A DNA stretch of 64,000 nucleotides from Flavobacteriales bacterium (GTDB lineage Bacteria > Bacteroidota > Bacteroidia > Flavobacteriales_F > PHOS-HE28): NCBI GenBank assembly GCA_016713875.1, contig JADJOI010000003.1, forward strand, positions 1,426,001-1,490,000. The letters run 5' to 3'. Below are positions 43,414 to 52,008 of the stretch, one piece after another (positions within the stretch are counted from its first letter, which is position 1; the number at the start of each line of letters is the position of its first letter). A program made the position numbers and the translations under genes. Below the pieces are notes generated by a model that did no database searches, was not told the origin of the DNA, and saw only the letters and a list, made by a program, of their open reading frames with translations.

Positions 43414-43656
43414 TCAGTTGATGTGGCGCAGGGCGTAGGCGGCGAGCGAACGGAGATCGCGCAGGTCGTCGGCACCGATGCCTTCCACGGGGATGCGGGC
43501 GCCGAAGCGGTCCTCCACGGCCATCATCAGCTCGATCACCGAGAGCGAGTCCAGGCCAAGCGCTTCGAGCTGGGCATCCTCCGCCACAGGCACGGCCACA
43601 CGGTCCTTCACCAGGTCCCGAAGCACCTCCACCAATTCCGCATGTTGCACTGCCAT
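43414..43656 (-). CDS. Acyl carrier protein
   Basis: An 80-residue four-helix protein with the phosphopantetheine site LGLDSLSVIELMMAVEDRFG (Ser in DSL). It is acidic at helix II as ACPs are. It is not the housekeeping acpP by context: it precedes a condensation-like acyltransferase gene by three bases. It probably carries an acyl chain for that enzyme. Start at 43656 (MAVQHAELVEV). Confidence 0.88.
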   Translation of the reverse strand: MAVQHAELVEVLRDLVKDRVAVPVAEDAQLEALGLDSLSVIELMMAVEDRFGARIPVEGIGADDLRDLRSLAAYALRHIN

Positions 43657-43716
43657 CGCCGCCGCGCGAAGATAGGAGCCCGGGCGCACCCGGCCGGGGC
43701 CGTAGCTTCGCCCGCC

Positions 43717-44163
43717 ATGGCCGCCCCCGCGATCGACGTGCGCAACCGGCGTGCGTCCTACGAGTACCACCTGCTGGACAGCTACACCTGCGGGCTGGTG
43801 CTGATGGGCTCGGAGATCAAGAGCATCCGTGCGGGCGGCGCCTCCATCAGCGAAGCGTTCTGCACCTTCATGGGGCCCGATCTGGTGGTCCGCAACATGC
43901 AGATCAACCCCTACGGCACCAACGTCCACTTCGTGCACGAACCCAAGCGCGACCGCAAGCTGCTGCTGAAGCACAGCGAACTGAACAAGCTGAGGCGCAA
44001 GGTGAAGGACGCCGGCATCACCATCGTGCCCGTGCGCCTGTTCCTGTCCGACAGCGGCTACGCGAAACTGGAGATCGCGCTGGCCAAGGGCAAGAAGGTG
44101 CACGACAAGCGGGAGAGCATCAAGGAGCGCGACGTGCAACGCGACCTGGACCGTGGCCAGTGA
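43717..44163 (+). CDS. smpB: SsrA-binding protein SmpB
   Basis: A 148-residue protein with the whole SmpB pattern: RRASYEYHLLDSYTCGLVLMGSEIKSIRAG, ISEAFCTFMGPDLVVRNMQI, RKLLLKHSELNKL and the C-terminal tail KGKKVHDKRESIKERD. It binds tmRNA and brings it to stalled ribosomes for trans-translation. The ATG at 43717 is at the expected position; TAGCTTCG (43703-43710), a near -7 element, lies just ahead. The stop overlaps the GTG start of the next gene. Confidence 0.95.
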   Translation: MAAPAIDVRNRRASYEYHLLDSYTCGLVLMGSEIKSIRAGGASISEAFCTFMGPDLVVRNMQINPYGTNVHFVHEPKRDRKLLLKHSELNKLRRKVKDAGITIVPVRLFLSDSGYAKLEIALAKGKKVHDKRESIKERDVQRDLDRGQ

Positions 44164-46153
44164 TCGTCCTTCCTGGCGCGTGCATCTGGCCGACGCCGAC
44201 CCGCGCGGGATCCCCGGTCCATCATGGGCGCGGCTGGCGCTGCTGCTGCTGCTGATCACGGCGGGTGCGCTGCGCCTGCTCGGCTGGCCGTCGATCCCCT
44301 TCACCCACGACGAGATCAGCGCCCTGGTCCGCCTCTATCCTTCCCTGGGCGAGACCATCCAGCGTGGCGTCATCGAGCTGGACACGCATCCGCCCGGCGT
44401 GCAGGTGCTGGAATGGCTGTGGACGCGGCTGGTGGGCCGCCAGGAGGGGTGGGTGCAGTTGCCCTTCATCGCGGCCTCGCTGGCCGGCATCCTGTACATG
44501 TACCGCTTCGCCCTGGCCTGGACCACCGCCACGGCGGCCCTGGCGGTGACGGCGCTACTGGCCACCCTGCAGTACACCGTGCTCTATGGGCAGCTGGCGC
44601 GGCCCTACGCCATCGGCCTCTTCACGGTGGCCCTGCTGGCCGACCAATGGACGCGCTGGCTGGCTTGGCAACGGACCCGGCACCTGGTGGGCGCGGCCCT
44701 GGCCGCGGCCCTGTGCGCCTACACCCACCACTTCGCCGCCCTCGTGGCCGCTCTGATCATGGGCTGCGGCCTCGCGCTGGCACCGCGCACCGCCCGCCTC
44801 CGCTGGCTGCTGGCCTGCGGCGCCAGCCTGCTGCTCTACCTGCCCAACGTGCCCATCCTGCTGCGGCAGCTCGGCCTCGGCGGTCTGCAGGAATGGCTGG
44901 CCCCGCCGGACGGGCACTGGTTCCCCGATCACCTGTGGTGGGTGACGCACACCTCGGCGCTGCTCGCAGCGGTGCTTTCGCTTGTGGCGACCGCCTCGCT
45001 CGTTGGCTGGTCGCGCGGCACCCCGCGCGCCTGGCCCATCGTGCCCGTGCTGCTCGTGTGGGTGCTCGTTCCCGCGGCCTTGGGCTACGGATACAGCGTG
45101 TGGCGTGCACCGGTGCTCCAGCACTCGGTGCTCGTGTTCTCCTTCCCCTTCGCCCTGGTGCTGCTGTTCGGCGGGCTCCACCTGCACCGGAAAGCGCTCG
45201 CCATCGGGCTCGCCGTCCTGCTGGCCGGCACTGCCATGCTCACGCTCTTCACCGTGCGGCAGCACCACCGCACTGCGCTCACCTCCAAGTACGAGGCCTT
45301 CCTCCAGGCCGCCGCGGAAGGCGCCGCACACCCCGACCGGCTTGTGGTGATCGACGCGCCGCCCGAGGTGCTCGATCGGCTGGAACAGGAACCGCGGTAT
45401 GCCGCCGCCCGGGGCCACTACCTGCGGCTGCGCGAGCTGGGGAGCAACGCCGCTCTGCTTGAGCACATCCGCGCACAGCGCCCTGCTGAAGTGGTACTGG
45501 GCCTCTTCCACAGCACCGACCGGGCCCTGCCGGCCCTGGTCCAGCACAGCCACCCGGCCCTGGTCGAACGCGTCGACCTGGTGGAAGGCCAGGTGATGCG
45601 CTTCCATGCCGCCGGCACCGGGATCGCCGACACCCTGGCCTGGAGCGCCGCCGCACCGGGCACGGTCCCCGCTGGCTGGCAGGTGGAGCCGGCCACCCTC
45701 GGCGCGGACAGCCTCGCGGGCAGCGGCTGGGACCTGAGCGGCCGCGAATACGGCGTGCTGTTCCAATCGCCCCTGCCCGGCACGCACCGGTCGAACGACG
45801 TGGTGGAACTGGTGCTGGACGCCACGGCGCTGGATGACGCGGGCCTTGGTGTGGAGGCCGTGATCGAGCTCCGATCGGTCGTGGGCGAGCGCGACAGCCT
45901 GCTGGTGTACCGCAGCGCCTCGGCACAGGCCTGCGCACGCCGCGTGGGAGAGCCCGGCCCGGTGGTGGTGGCCCTGCCGCTCAGCCGTGCCCTCTCACGC
46001 CAGCCCGGACTGCTGCTGCGCGCCTACGTGTGGAACCGCCGCAACGGCGCCGTACGCGTGCATGGCATGCGGCTGCGCTGGCGCGAAGGCGACCCGGCGC
46101 TCTACGGCCTTGTGGAACCCATCCACGGCCCCTGGCGCTTCGCCCCGCGGTGA
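44153..46153 (+). CDS. GT-C membrane glycosyltransferase-like protein
   Basis: A 666-residue protein. About ten membrane helices span residues 25-370, with the first loop reading FTHDEISALVRLYPSLGE and DTHPPGVQVLEWLWTR, as in PMT/ArnT-type GT-C enzymes that use polyprenyl-phosphate sugars. The last 290 residues form a soluble domain with beta-rich segments. The GTG start overlaps the smpB stop by 11 bases. The sugar and acceptor are unknown. Confidence 0.75.
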   Translation: MASDRPSWRVHLADADPRGIPGPSWARLALLLLLITAGALRLLGWPSIPFTHDEISALVRLYPSLGETIQRGVIELDTHPPGVQVLEWLWTRLVGRQEGWVQLPFIAASLAGILYMYRFALAWTTATAALAVTALLATLQYTVLYGQLARPYAIGLFTVALLADQWTRWLAWQRTRHLVGAALAAALCAYTHHFAALVAALIMGCGLALAPRTARLRWLLACGASLLLYLPNVPILLRQLGLGGLQEWLAPPDGHWFPDHLWWVTHTSALLAAVLSLVATASLVGWSRGTPRAWPIVPVLLVWVLVPAALGYGYSVWRAPVLQHSVLVFSFPFALVLLFGGLHLHRKALAIGLAVLLAGTAMLTLFTVRQHHRTALTSKYEAFLQAAAEGAAHPDRLVVIDAPPEVLDRLEQEPRYAAARGHYLRLRELGSNAALLEHIRAQRPAEVVLGLFHSTDRALPALVQHSHPALVERVDLVEGQVMRFHAAGTGIADTLAWSAAAPGTVPAGWQVEPATLGADSLAGSGWDLSGREYGVLFQSPLPGTHRSNDVVELVLDATALDDAGLGVEAVIELRSVVGERDSLLVYRSASAQACARRVGEPGPVVVALPLSRALSRQPGLLLRAYVWNRRNGAVRVHGMRLRWREGDPALYGLVEPIHGPWRFAPR

Positions 46154-46166
46154 GCGGCAACGAAAA

Positions 46167-46184
46167 GGCCGCCCGCAGGCGGCC
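46167..46184 (-). terminator. Intrinsic terminator after DUF3078 gene
   Basis: Stem GGCCGCC / GGCGGCC with a four-base loop; on the minus strand it is followed by TTTTCGTT, as expected of an intrinsic terminator for the gene at 46209-47192. The sequence is nearly the same as the terminator at 5051-5074. Confidence 0.7.
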
Positions 46185-46208
46185 CTCCCGGCGCAACAAG
46201 GGGAAGCG

Positions 46209-47192
46209 CTAGAACTTGAAGTTGAGGCCCACGCCCAGCGTTTCGCGGAACTGCGTGGTGGGACCGAACTTGGCCACACCGTCCTCCGTGCGGGCGATGT
46301 TGATGTCGTGGTCGTAGATGAGCATGGTGTTCAGCGTCGCCGCGAACCAGCTGTTCACCTTGAAGGTCCACAGCATCTCCCAGTTCACGTCGATGTTGGA
46401 GGGCTCCTTCAGGTAGTTGCTGAACAGGTCCAGGCGGGTCATGAAGCCGATGTTCTTGGCCACGTCCGTCTGGTAGGTCAGGTTCAGGAAGGCGCCCAAC
46501 TGGAAGAGGGTGTTCTCCCCGGCGGTCACCTTGCGGATCACCCCGCCCGTGGTATCGAACACGGCCGGGTCCACCCCGAAGTTGCCCGCATCGGCCAGGT
46601 CCTGGTCCATCACGAAGGTGATCTTGGCCGTAATGGGCGACACGTAGACACTAAGCTTCTTGTTCGGCTTGTAGTCCACGCCCAGGCCGAAGAGCAAGTA
46701 CCCCGGCGCCAGCAGGTTGGAGATCTTCACGGTGTCGTTCTTGGCATCGAACCCTTCCGTGAACTGCGAGCGGAACTGGAGCATGGCGCTGGCGTACCAC
46801 GGGCCCTTCATCTGGTAGCCGTAGCGCGAGTTGAGCTCGAAGCGGTCGTCGCTCTTGAAGGTGCGCTTGCCATCCTGGGCCAGCAGGCCATAGGCCAGGG
46901 CGATGGAGTTGTCCCACGCGATGCGGCCCTTGCGCTTGTTGGCGAAGGCGTTCACCTGGGCGATGCCGCTCATGCTGCTGAGGCCGCCGGCGGCCCAGTT
47001 CACCAGCTGCACCTGGGTGAAGTTCAGCTGGAACACCCCGCCGGTGGTCCACACCTTGGCGGAGTCGATCGTGGCGGCGGGTTTGTCGCGCAGGGCCTTG
47101 CGGTCGGTGTCCTGCAGATCCTCCTGCGCTACGGCCGGGGCCAGCAGCAGGAAGGCCAGGGGGGCGGAAAGGAGGCGGGAAGGTCGCATCAT
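46209..47192 (-). CDS. DUF3078 outer-membrane protein
   Basis: A 327-residue protein with a signal peptide (MMRPSRLLSAPLAFLLLAPAVA) and a beta-rich barrel domain. WTTGGVFQLNFTQVQLVNWAAGG is the hallmark of DUF3078 proteins in Bacteroidota, and the C-terminal ETLGVGLNFKF has the aromatic ending of outer-membrane barrels. Function unknown. It is followed by an intrinsic terminator. Confidence 0.88.
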   Translation of the reverse strand: MMRPSRLLSAPLAFLLLAPAVAQEDLQDTDRKALRDKPAATIDSAKVWTTGGVFQLNFTQVQLVNWAAGGLSSMSGIAQVNAFANKRKGRIAWDNSIALAYGLLAQDGKRTFKSDDRFELNSRYGYQMKGPWYASAMLQFRSQFTEGFDAKNDTVKISNLLAPGYLLFGLGVDYKPNKKLSVYVSPITAKITFVMDQDLADAGNFGVDPAVFDTTGGVIRKVTAGENTLFQLGAFLNLTYQTDVAKNIGFMTRLDLFSNYLKEPSNIDVNWEMLWTFKVNSWFAATLNTMLIYDHDINIARTEDGVAKFGPTTQFRETLGVGLNFKF

Positions 47193-47261
47193 GGGGAATG
47201 GGGGTGTTCGATGGGGTCGATCAAAGGGAGGGGCTGCGGTGCATCAGGCCACTGTCCATCG

Positions 47262-47762
47262 TCAGGGTTCCGGGGCGAACACCTGATCGGTGAACCGCAG
47301 GCTGTCCGGCACGCGCATCACCAGGTATGGATGGCCGGTGGCCTTGTGGCAGTTGTTGCAGGTGGCGATGAGCGTGTTGAAGCGGGGCGCGAAATCGACC
47401 AGGCCGTCGGTGCGCAATTGGTCGCGCAGGGCATCGATCGCGGGCAGGCCCAGGTTGGTCATGTAGGTGCTCACCGGCACGCCGTCGTCCACGATGCCGG
47501 CCTTGGCCACGGCGGCCATCTCCTCCTTCAGTTCGTGGCGGTAGAACTCGGCCAGCGGCAGGTTGCCGGCGGTGCCCGCGGCCCACAGCTTGTGGGCGTG
47601 GCTTTGGATCCGGGCCATGTACACGGCCACCTCCACCTCGGGCTGCGGGGCGGGTGCGGCGGAGAGGGCGTCCACCTGATGCTGAAGGCGGTTGATGCGG
47701 TGCATCAGCAGCGCCACCACCACCAGGAAGGCGAGGGCCAGGAGCAGGGTTCCGTTCTTCAT
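47262..47762 (-). CDS. Membrane-anchored cytochrome-c-like protein
   Basis: A 166-residue protein with one N-terminal membrane helix (LLLALAFLVVVALLMHRI) and a helical domain holding a single CNNCH heme c motif (FNTLIATCNNCHKATGHPY). A Met or His axial ligand could come from the C-terminal part. It is predicted to face the periplasm. Its role is not known; it is encoded 41 bases downstream of tRNA-Val on the same strand. Confidence 0.75.
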   Translation of the reverse strand: MKNGTLLLALAFLVVVALLMHRINRLQHQVDALSAAPAPQPEVEVAVYMARIQSHAHKLWAAGTAGNLPLAEFYRHELKEEMAAVAKAGIVDDGVPVSTYMTNLGLPAIDALRDQLRTDGLVDFAPRFNTLIATCNNCHKATGHPYLVMRVPDSLRFTDQVFAPEP

Positions 47763-47803
47763 CAGGAGGTGAAAAAGGCCCTCGGCTTGGGCGCCGAAGG
47801 CCT

Positions 47804-47881
47804 TGGTGGGCACTGCAGGATTCGAACCAGCGACCCCTACCCTGTCAAGGTAGTGCTCTGAACCAGCTGAGCTAAGTGCCC
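47804..47881 (-). tRNA. tRNA-Val (anticodon GAC), with encoded CCA
   Basis: Read on the minus strand the sequence has a GGGCACT/AGTGCCC acceptor stem, D-arm AGCTCAGCTGGTTCAGAGC, anticodon arm CTACC TTGACAA GGTAG (anticodon GAC, reading GUC), and T-arm with GGTTCGAATCC. The discriminator is A and CCA is encoded. A perfect TACCTTTG element lies about 11 bases upstream of the 5' end. Confidence 0.95.
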
Positions 47882-47891
47882 GAAGGGGCGG

Positions 47892-47899
47892 CAAAGGTA
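47892..47899 (-). promoter_or_regulatory. Predicted -7 element of tRNA-Val, TACCTTTG
   Basis: A perfect TAnnTTTG about 11 bases upstream of the tRNA 5' end. As the tRNA end is certain, this is the best anchor for the -7 element used in this genome. Confidence 0.6.
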
Positions 47900-47958
47900 A
47901 CCGCCGGTTCCGAACCGACACCACGAACGGATCGCCCCCCGCCGCCGTTATCCATCGC

Positions 47959-48441
47959 ATGCGCCCCCTCCTGTTCCTTTGCGGGCTGTGGACCCTCGGG
48001 GCCTGCGGTCAACCGACCACCGCCCCGGCCCAACACCCCTCCACCATGAAGACCGACGCCGAATGGAAGGCCGCCCTATCCCCTGAGGAATACCGCGTGC
48101 TCCGCCAGAAGGGCACCGAACGCGCCTTCACCGGCGCGTACTGGGACCACCATGGCGACGGCCATTTCCGCTGCGCGGGCTGCGGCCAGGCCCTGTTCGG
48201 CAGCGACACCAAGTTCGACAGCGGCACCGGCTGGCCCAGTTTCTTCCGCCCGGTGGAACCCGGGGCGGTGACGGAGCATAGCGACCGCACCCTGGGCATG
48301 GTGCGCACCGAGGTGGTGTGCAGCCGCTGCGGCGGCCACCTGGGCCATGTGTTCCCCGACGGGCCGCGTCCCACGGGCATGCGCTACTGCATCAACTCCG
48401 CATCGCTGCGCTTCGAACCCGCGGCGTCGACCCAGCCCTGA
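47959..48441 (+). CDS. msrB: Peptide-methionine (R)-S-oxide reductase, lipoprotein form
   Basis: A 160-residue MsrB. A lipoprotein signal (MRPLLFLCGLWTLGACGQ) places it in the cell envelope, unlike cytoplasmic MsrB forms. The domain shows the two zinc CxxC pairs (CAGCGQALF; CSRCGGHLGHVFPDG), SGTGWPSFF and the catalytic Cys in MRYCINSASLRF. It reduces methionine R-sulfoxide in oxidised proteins. A downstream Met (MKTDAEWKA, residue 30) could make a cytoplasmic version. Confidence 0.93.
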   Translation: MRPLLFLCGLWTLGACGQPTTAPAQHPSTMKTDAEWKAALSPEEYRVLRQKGTERAFTGAYWDHHGDGHFRCAGCGQALFGSDTKFDSGTGWPSFFRPVEPGAVTEHSDRTLGMVRTEVVCSRCGGHLGHVFPDGPRPTGMRYCINSASLRFEPAASTQP

Positions 48442-48472
48442 GCGGCGTCAGCCCCTGCGTGTGGTGGCCGAC

Positions 48473-48480
48473 TACATTTG
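48473..48480 (+). promoter_or_regulatory. Predicted -7 element, TACATTTG
   Basis: A perfect TAnnTTTG 17 bases upstream of the ATG of the fatty-acid-hydroxylase-family gene; the next expected start of transcription is near 48487. The -33 position is poorly matched. Confidence 0.45.
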
Positions 48481-48496
48481 CCGTCAGCAGCGCACG

Positions 48497-49132
48497 ATGG
48501 CACAGCACACGATCTCCGACAGTGGCCGGATCTTCCAGAACCCGGTGCTGGAGGCCCTCACCAAGACGCACATCGCCATCCCCCTCACGCTCTTCTACGG
48601 CAGCGGTGTGGTGGCCGCGCTGTACGGCGTGCTCGGGCTGAAGCTGGACCTGGCCGCCAGCATCGGCCTCTTCCTGGTGGGCGCCTTCTTATTCACCCTG
48701 GTGGAGTACCTGGTACACCGCTACTTCTACCACATGGAGGCCAGCAACCCCAAGCGGCAGCGGGTGCAGTACATCTTCCACGGCATCCACCACGACCACC
48801 CGCGCGACAAGAAGCGGCTGGCGCTGCCGCCCCTGATGACGGTGCTGGTGGCGGCCATGTTCCTGGGGCTCTTCCGTCTGCTGCTGGGCAGCTACGGCTG
48901 GGCCTTCGGCGGCGGCTTCATGGTGGGCTACGCCACCTACCTGCTGGCCCACTACGCCATCCACATCCACCGGCCGCCCAAGAACTTCCTGTCGCTCATC
49001 TGGAAGCACCACAACCTGCACCACTTCGCCGACACCAACGGCGCCTTCGGCGTCAGTTCGCCCTTCTGGGACCACGTGTTCGGCACCATGCCCTGCGACC
49101 CGCGCGCCAAGCGCGAGGCGGCCGGCGCCTGA
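48497..49132 (+). CDS. Fatty acid hydroxylase / sterol desaturase family protein
   Basis: A 211-residue membrane protein with four hydrophobic segments and the family His boxes: HRYFYHMEASN (HX3-4H), FHGIHHDHPRDKK, HYAIHIHRPPKN and WKHHNLHHF. These ligate a di-iron centre. The arrangement is most like fatty acid 2-hydroxylases without the cytochrome b5 domain, so it may 2-hydroxylate fatty acids of membrane or sulfonolipids (inference). Start at 48497 follows the -7 element. Confidence 0.82.
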   Translation: MAQHTISDSGRIFQNPVLEALTKTHIAIPLTLFYGSGVVAALYGVLGLKLDLAASIGLFLVGAFLFTLVEYLVHRYFYHMEASNPKRQRVQYIFHGIHHDHPRDKKRLALPPLMTVLVAAMFLGLFRLLLGSYGWAFGGGFMVGYATYLLAHYAIHIHRPPKNFLSLIWKHHNLHHFADTNGAFGVSSPFWDHVFGTMPCDPRAKREAAGA

Positions 49133-49240
49133 GCGGGATCCCGCCAACACGCCCGGGCTCTTCGCACGATCGGGAATAGCGTTCGCCCAGCCCGATACCG
49201 ATCGATCGGTTCCGCATTACCTTGTGGAAGATCGCATCCC

Positions 49241-49912
49241 ATGAACGCCGCCTTGCTCGCCCTGCTGCTTGTCGGTCCGGCTGCCCCCGGCACCGGCGAT
49301 CCCGATCCGGAACGGATGACGGTGGTGGTGAACACCGTCAATGGCAAGCGCACCATCGTCCGCTGCCTCCAGCCCGACCTGACCCTCAACCCGAGGCCGT
49401 CGCTGGGCGAGGCCTTCGAGCCCGACCACAGCACCTGGCACGTGGCCGGCGGCCATGCACCCTACACACCGGTGCGCGAGCCCGGCCGCATCACTTGGCA
49501 TGTGAACGGTGGTTGCGCCCCGTACGTGCTGGTGCGCGACGAGCGCGACCTGGCCGGCAATGTGTGCATCACGGTGCGCGACGCGGATGGCCGGGAGGCC
49601 ACCGGCTGCGGCATCCTTGGCGAGCAGGTGGAGGAGGTGGTGGTGAATTGTGGACCGCGAGGCAGCACCGGCACCGCTGGCACGGGCGCCCCCGCTGGCC
49701 TCACGAAAAAGGCCACCGCGACGCCCACCTCCGGCGCTGCCGACCCCGACCGACGCATCGTCACCCGCGAGCGGCCCGAACCCCGGGAGCGCGACCTGGA
49801 CAGCGAGCGCCCGCGGGGGCTGACGCAGCAGCGCCCGGAACAGGGACCGCGCGGCGGGGGCTCCGGCGAACGGCCCGTGGGCAAGGCGCCCCAGGCCACC
49901 GAGCGGCGATAG
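49241..49912 (+). CDS. Hypothetical protein with a possible signal peptide
   Basis: A 223-residue protein. The N-terminus (MNAALLALLLVGPAAPG) may be a signal peptide. The middle has two similar segments with HVAGGHAPYTPVREPGRITWHV and HVNGGCAPYVLVRDE, suggesting an internal duplication. The C-terminal 90 residues are rich in Arg, Pro, Glu and Gly and look disordered. No known domain was recognised. The reading frame is long and free of stops, with third-position GC bias like its neighbours, so it is likely real. Confidence 0.6.
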   Translation: MNAALLALLLVGPAAPGTGDPDPERMTVVVNTVNGKRTIVRCLQPDLTLNPRPSLGEAFEPDHSTWHVAGGHAPYTPVREPGRITWHVNGGCAPYVLVRDERDLAGNVCITVRDADGREATGCGILGEQVEEVVVNCGPRGSTGTAGTGAPAGLTKKATATPTSGAADPDRRIVTRERPEPRERDLDSERPRGLTQQRPEQGPRGGGSGERPVGKAPQATERR

Positions 49913-49914
49913 GC

Positions 49915-51072
<1,158 letters not shown>

Positions 51073-51128
51073 GCCCGTGTGCCCAGTTGCCCATGTGGAC
51101 ATGTGCGCAGGTGCGCATGTGCCCATGG
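51073..51128. repeat. Degenerate CACATG/GGGCA repeat in cysteine desulfurase leader
   Basis: On the minus strand the leader of the cysteine desulfurase gene holds several close copies of CACATG and TGGGCA/TGCGCA (for example GCACATGCGCACCTGCGCA, then CACATGTCCACATGGGCA). A near -7 element, TAAATTCG (51142-51149), lies just upstream, so the repeats would be in the 5' untranslated region. Confidence 0.65.
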
Positions 51129-51313
51129 ACCGGGGGAGCCGCGAATTTACCGCCTTCCGGACACGCGGACGCCGCCTACCATGTGCCGGCACCCACGCCG
51201 CTCCCCCCGGTGCGGACCCTTTCGATCCTGTACGGCGGGGCGTATCTTGGCGTCAAGGGGAGGGCGAGCAACTGCGGGCATCCGGAGGTGCGTATAGCAA
51301 CCCGGTTTCAGGG

Positions 51314-51339
51314 GGATATGCGAACTGGTTCGTATATCC
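51314..51339. repeat. Left hairpin of the cassette
   Basis: Arms GGATATGCGAAC and GTTCGTATATCC, 11 of 12 bases paired with a TG at the tip, directly before AACGTTA at the cassette boundary. Confidence 0.75.
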
Positions 51340-51367
51340 AACGTTATAAGCCATTTTAGACGACCGA

Positions 51368-51880
51368 ATGACACTACAACAACATATTGACAGTTTATCA
51401 AAAGAATAGCAGTTTGACATCGCAATTAGGTTGACAAAAGCAGCACTACCAATTTGGGACAAATACGCTGACAAAAACGAACTAACTTATCAAGACACAG
51501 TTGTTGGACTTCATCATTCGGTTGACAGACAGCTTTTGCTAAAGACAATAAATGCAGTGGAACAATTTGTTGCAACAAATATTATTAAAAGAACAATTTT
51601 TAAAAACCCTGACCTCTTGTCATCAGACAGACAGTTTAATGACCCTATTGTAAAGCTTTACAAGACACAGACTGGGAACTTCCATATGAAGTTGAGAGGA
51701 CGTTTTACACGGTCCACAATCTTTTAGACGCAGCCCTTGATAAAGAAAAACGGTTGCTTTTACAATGAGACGACAATTTATGTAGCAATCAATCAAGCAG
51801 TAGACGCATTAGCAAGTTCAAACACAATGACAGAGGAGGAAATTAGGAACATACTTTATAATAGAAAAAACGGCTTATAA
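51368..51880 (+). pseudogene. Decayed gene of unknown function in the cassette
   Basis: An ATG at 51368 opens MTLQQHIDSLSKE, then a TAG at 51407 (probably once TGG). The frame goes on as QFDIAIRLTKAALPIW, GLHHSVDRQLLLKTINAV and SDRQFNDPIVKL, then shifts near 51655 to DTDWELPYEVERTFYTVHNL, and again at 51745-51775 to ETTIYVAINQAVDALASSNT ... IRNILYNRKNGL with a stop at 51878. So it has one nonsense change and about three indels. Repaired it would be about 170 residues, helical, soluble. I do not recognise the family. AT content is far above its neighbours. Confidence 0.7.
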
Positions 51881-51882
51881 CA

Positions 51883-51994
51883 CGGGTTTTGCGTCAGGCG
51901 GGGTGACGTGGAAAGTTGGAACTTTGTGCTTCTATTCAAGTTCAGTGCTGGTTGACAGTTTTATGCTCCGAAACCCGCCCGAACGCAAAGCCCG
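51883..51994. repeat. Right, large hairpin of the cassette
   Basis: Left arm CGGGTTTTGCGTCAGGCGGG (51883-51902) pairs with CCCGCCCGAACGCAAAGCCCG (51974-51994) with a few mismatches and one unpaired base; the loop is about 71 bases. GGGGTGACG (51900-51908) is also complementary to CGTCACCCC at 52007-52015 over the glmM stop codon. Confidence 0.75.
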
Positions 51995-52008
51995 AAAACG
52001 TTACCCCG

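Larger units (their letters stand above)
51291..52003. mobile_element. Integron-like hairpin-bounded AT-rich cassette
   Basis: An AT-rich segment between two GC-rich chromosomal genes. Left end: GCGTATAGCAACC and a hairpin (51314-51339), then AACGTTA (51340-51346). Right end: a large imperfect stem (51883-51902 with 51974-51994), then AACGTTA again (51997-52003), six bases from the glmM stop codon. GTTATAAGCC (51343-51352) and GGCTTATAAC (51872-51881) are perfect inverted repeats bracketing the gene remnant. The layout resembles an integron cassette with attC-like hairpins, but the GTTAT core departs from GTTRRRY and no integrase is nearby. Class is inferred. Confidence 0.6.

Noticed and set aside
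49133..49144. Perfect 12-bp palindrome GCGGGATCCCGC after the hydroxylase-family gene
   Set aside because: Short stem, no loop and no T tract; not enough to call a terminator or operator.
51291..52003. Insertion sequence
   Set aside because: No transposase frame or classical terminal inverted repeats with target duplication were found; a hairpin-bounded cassette explains the structure better.
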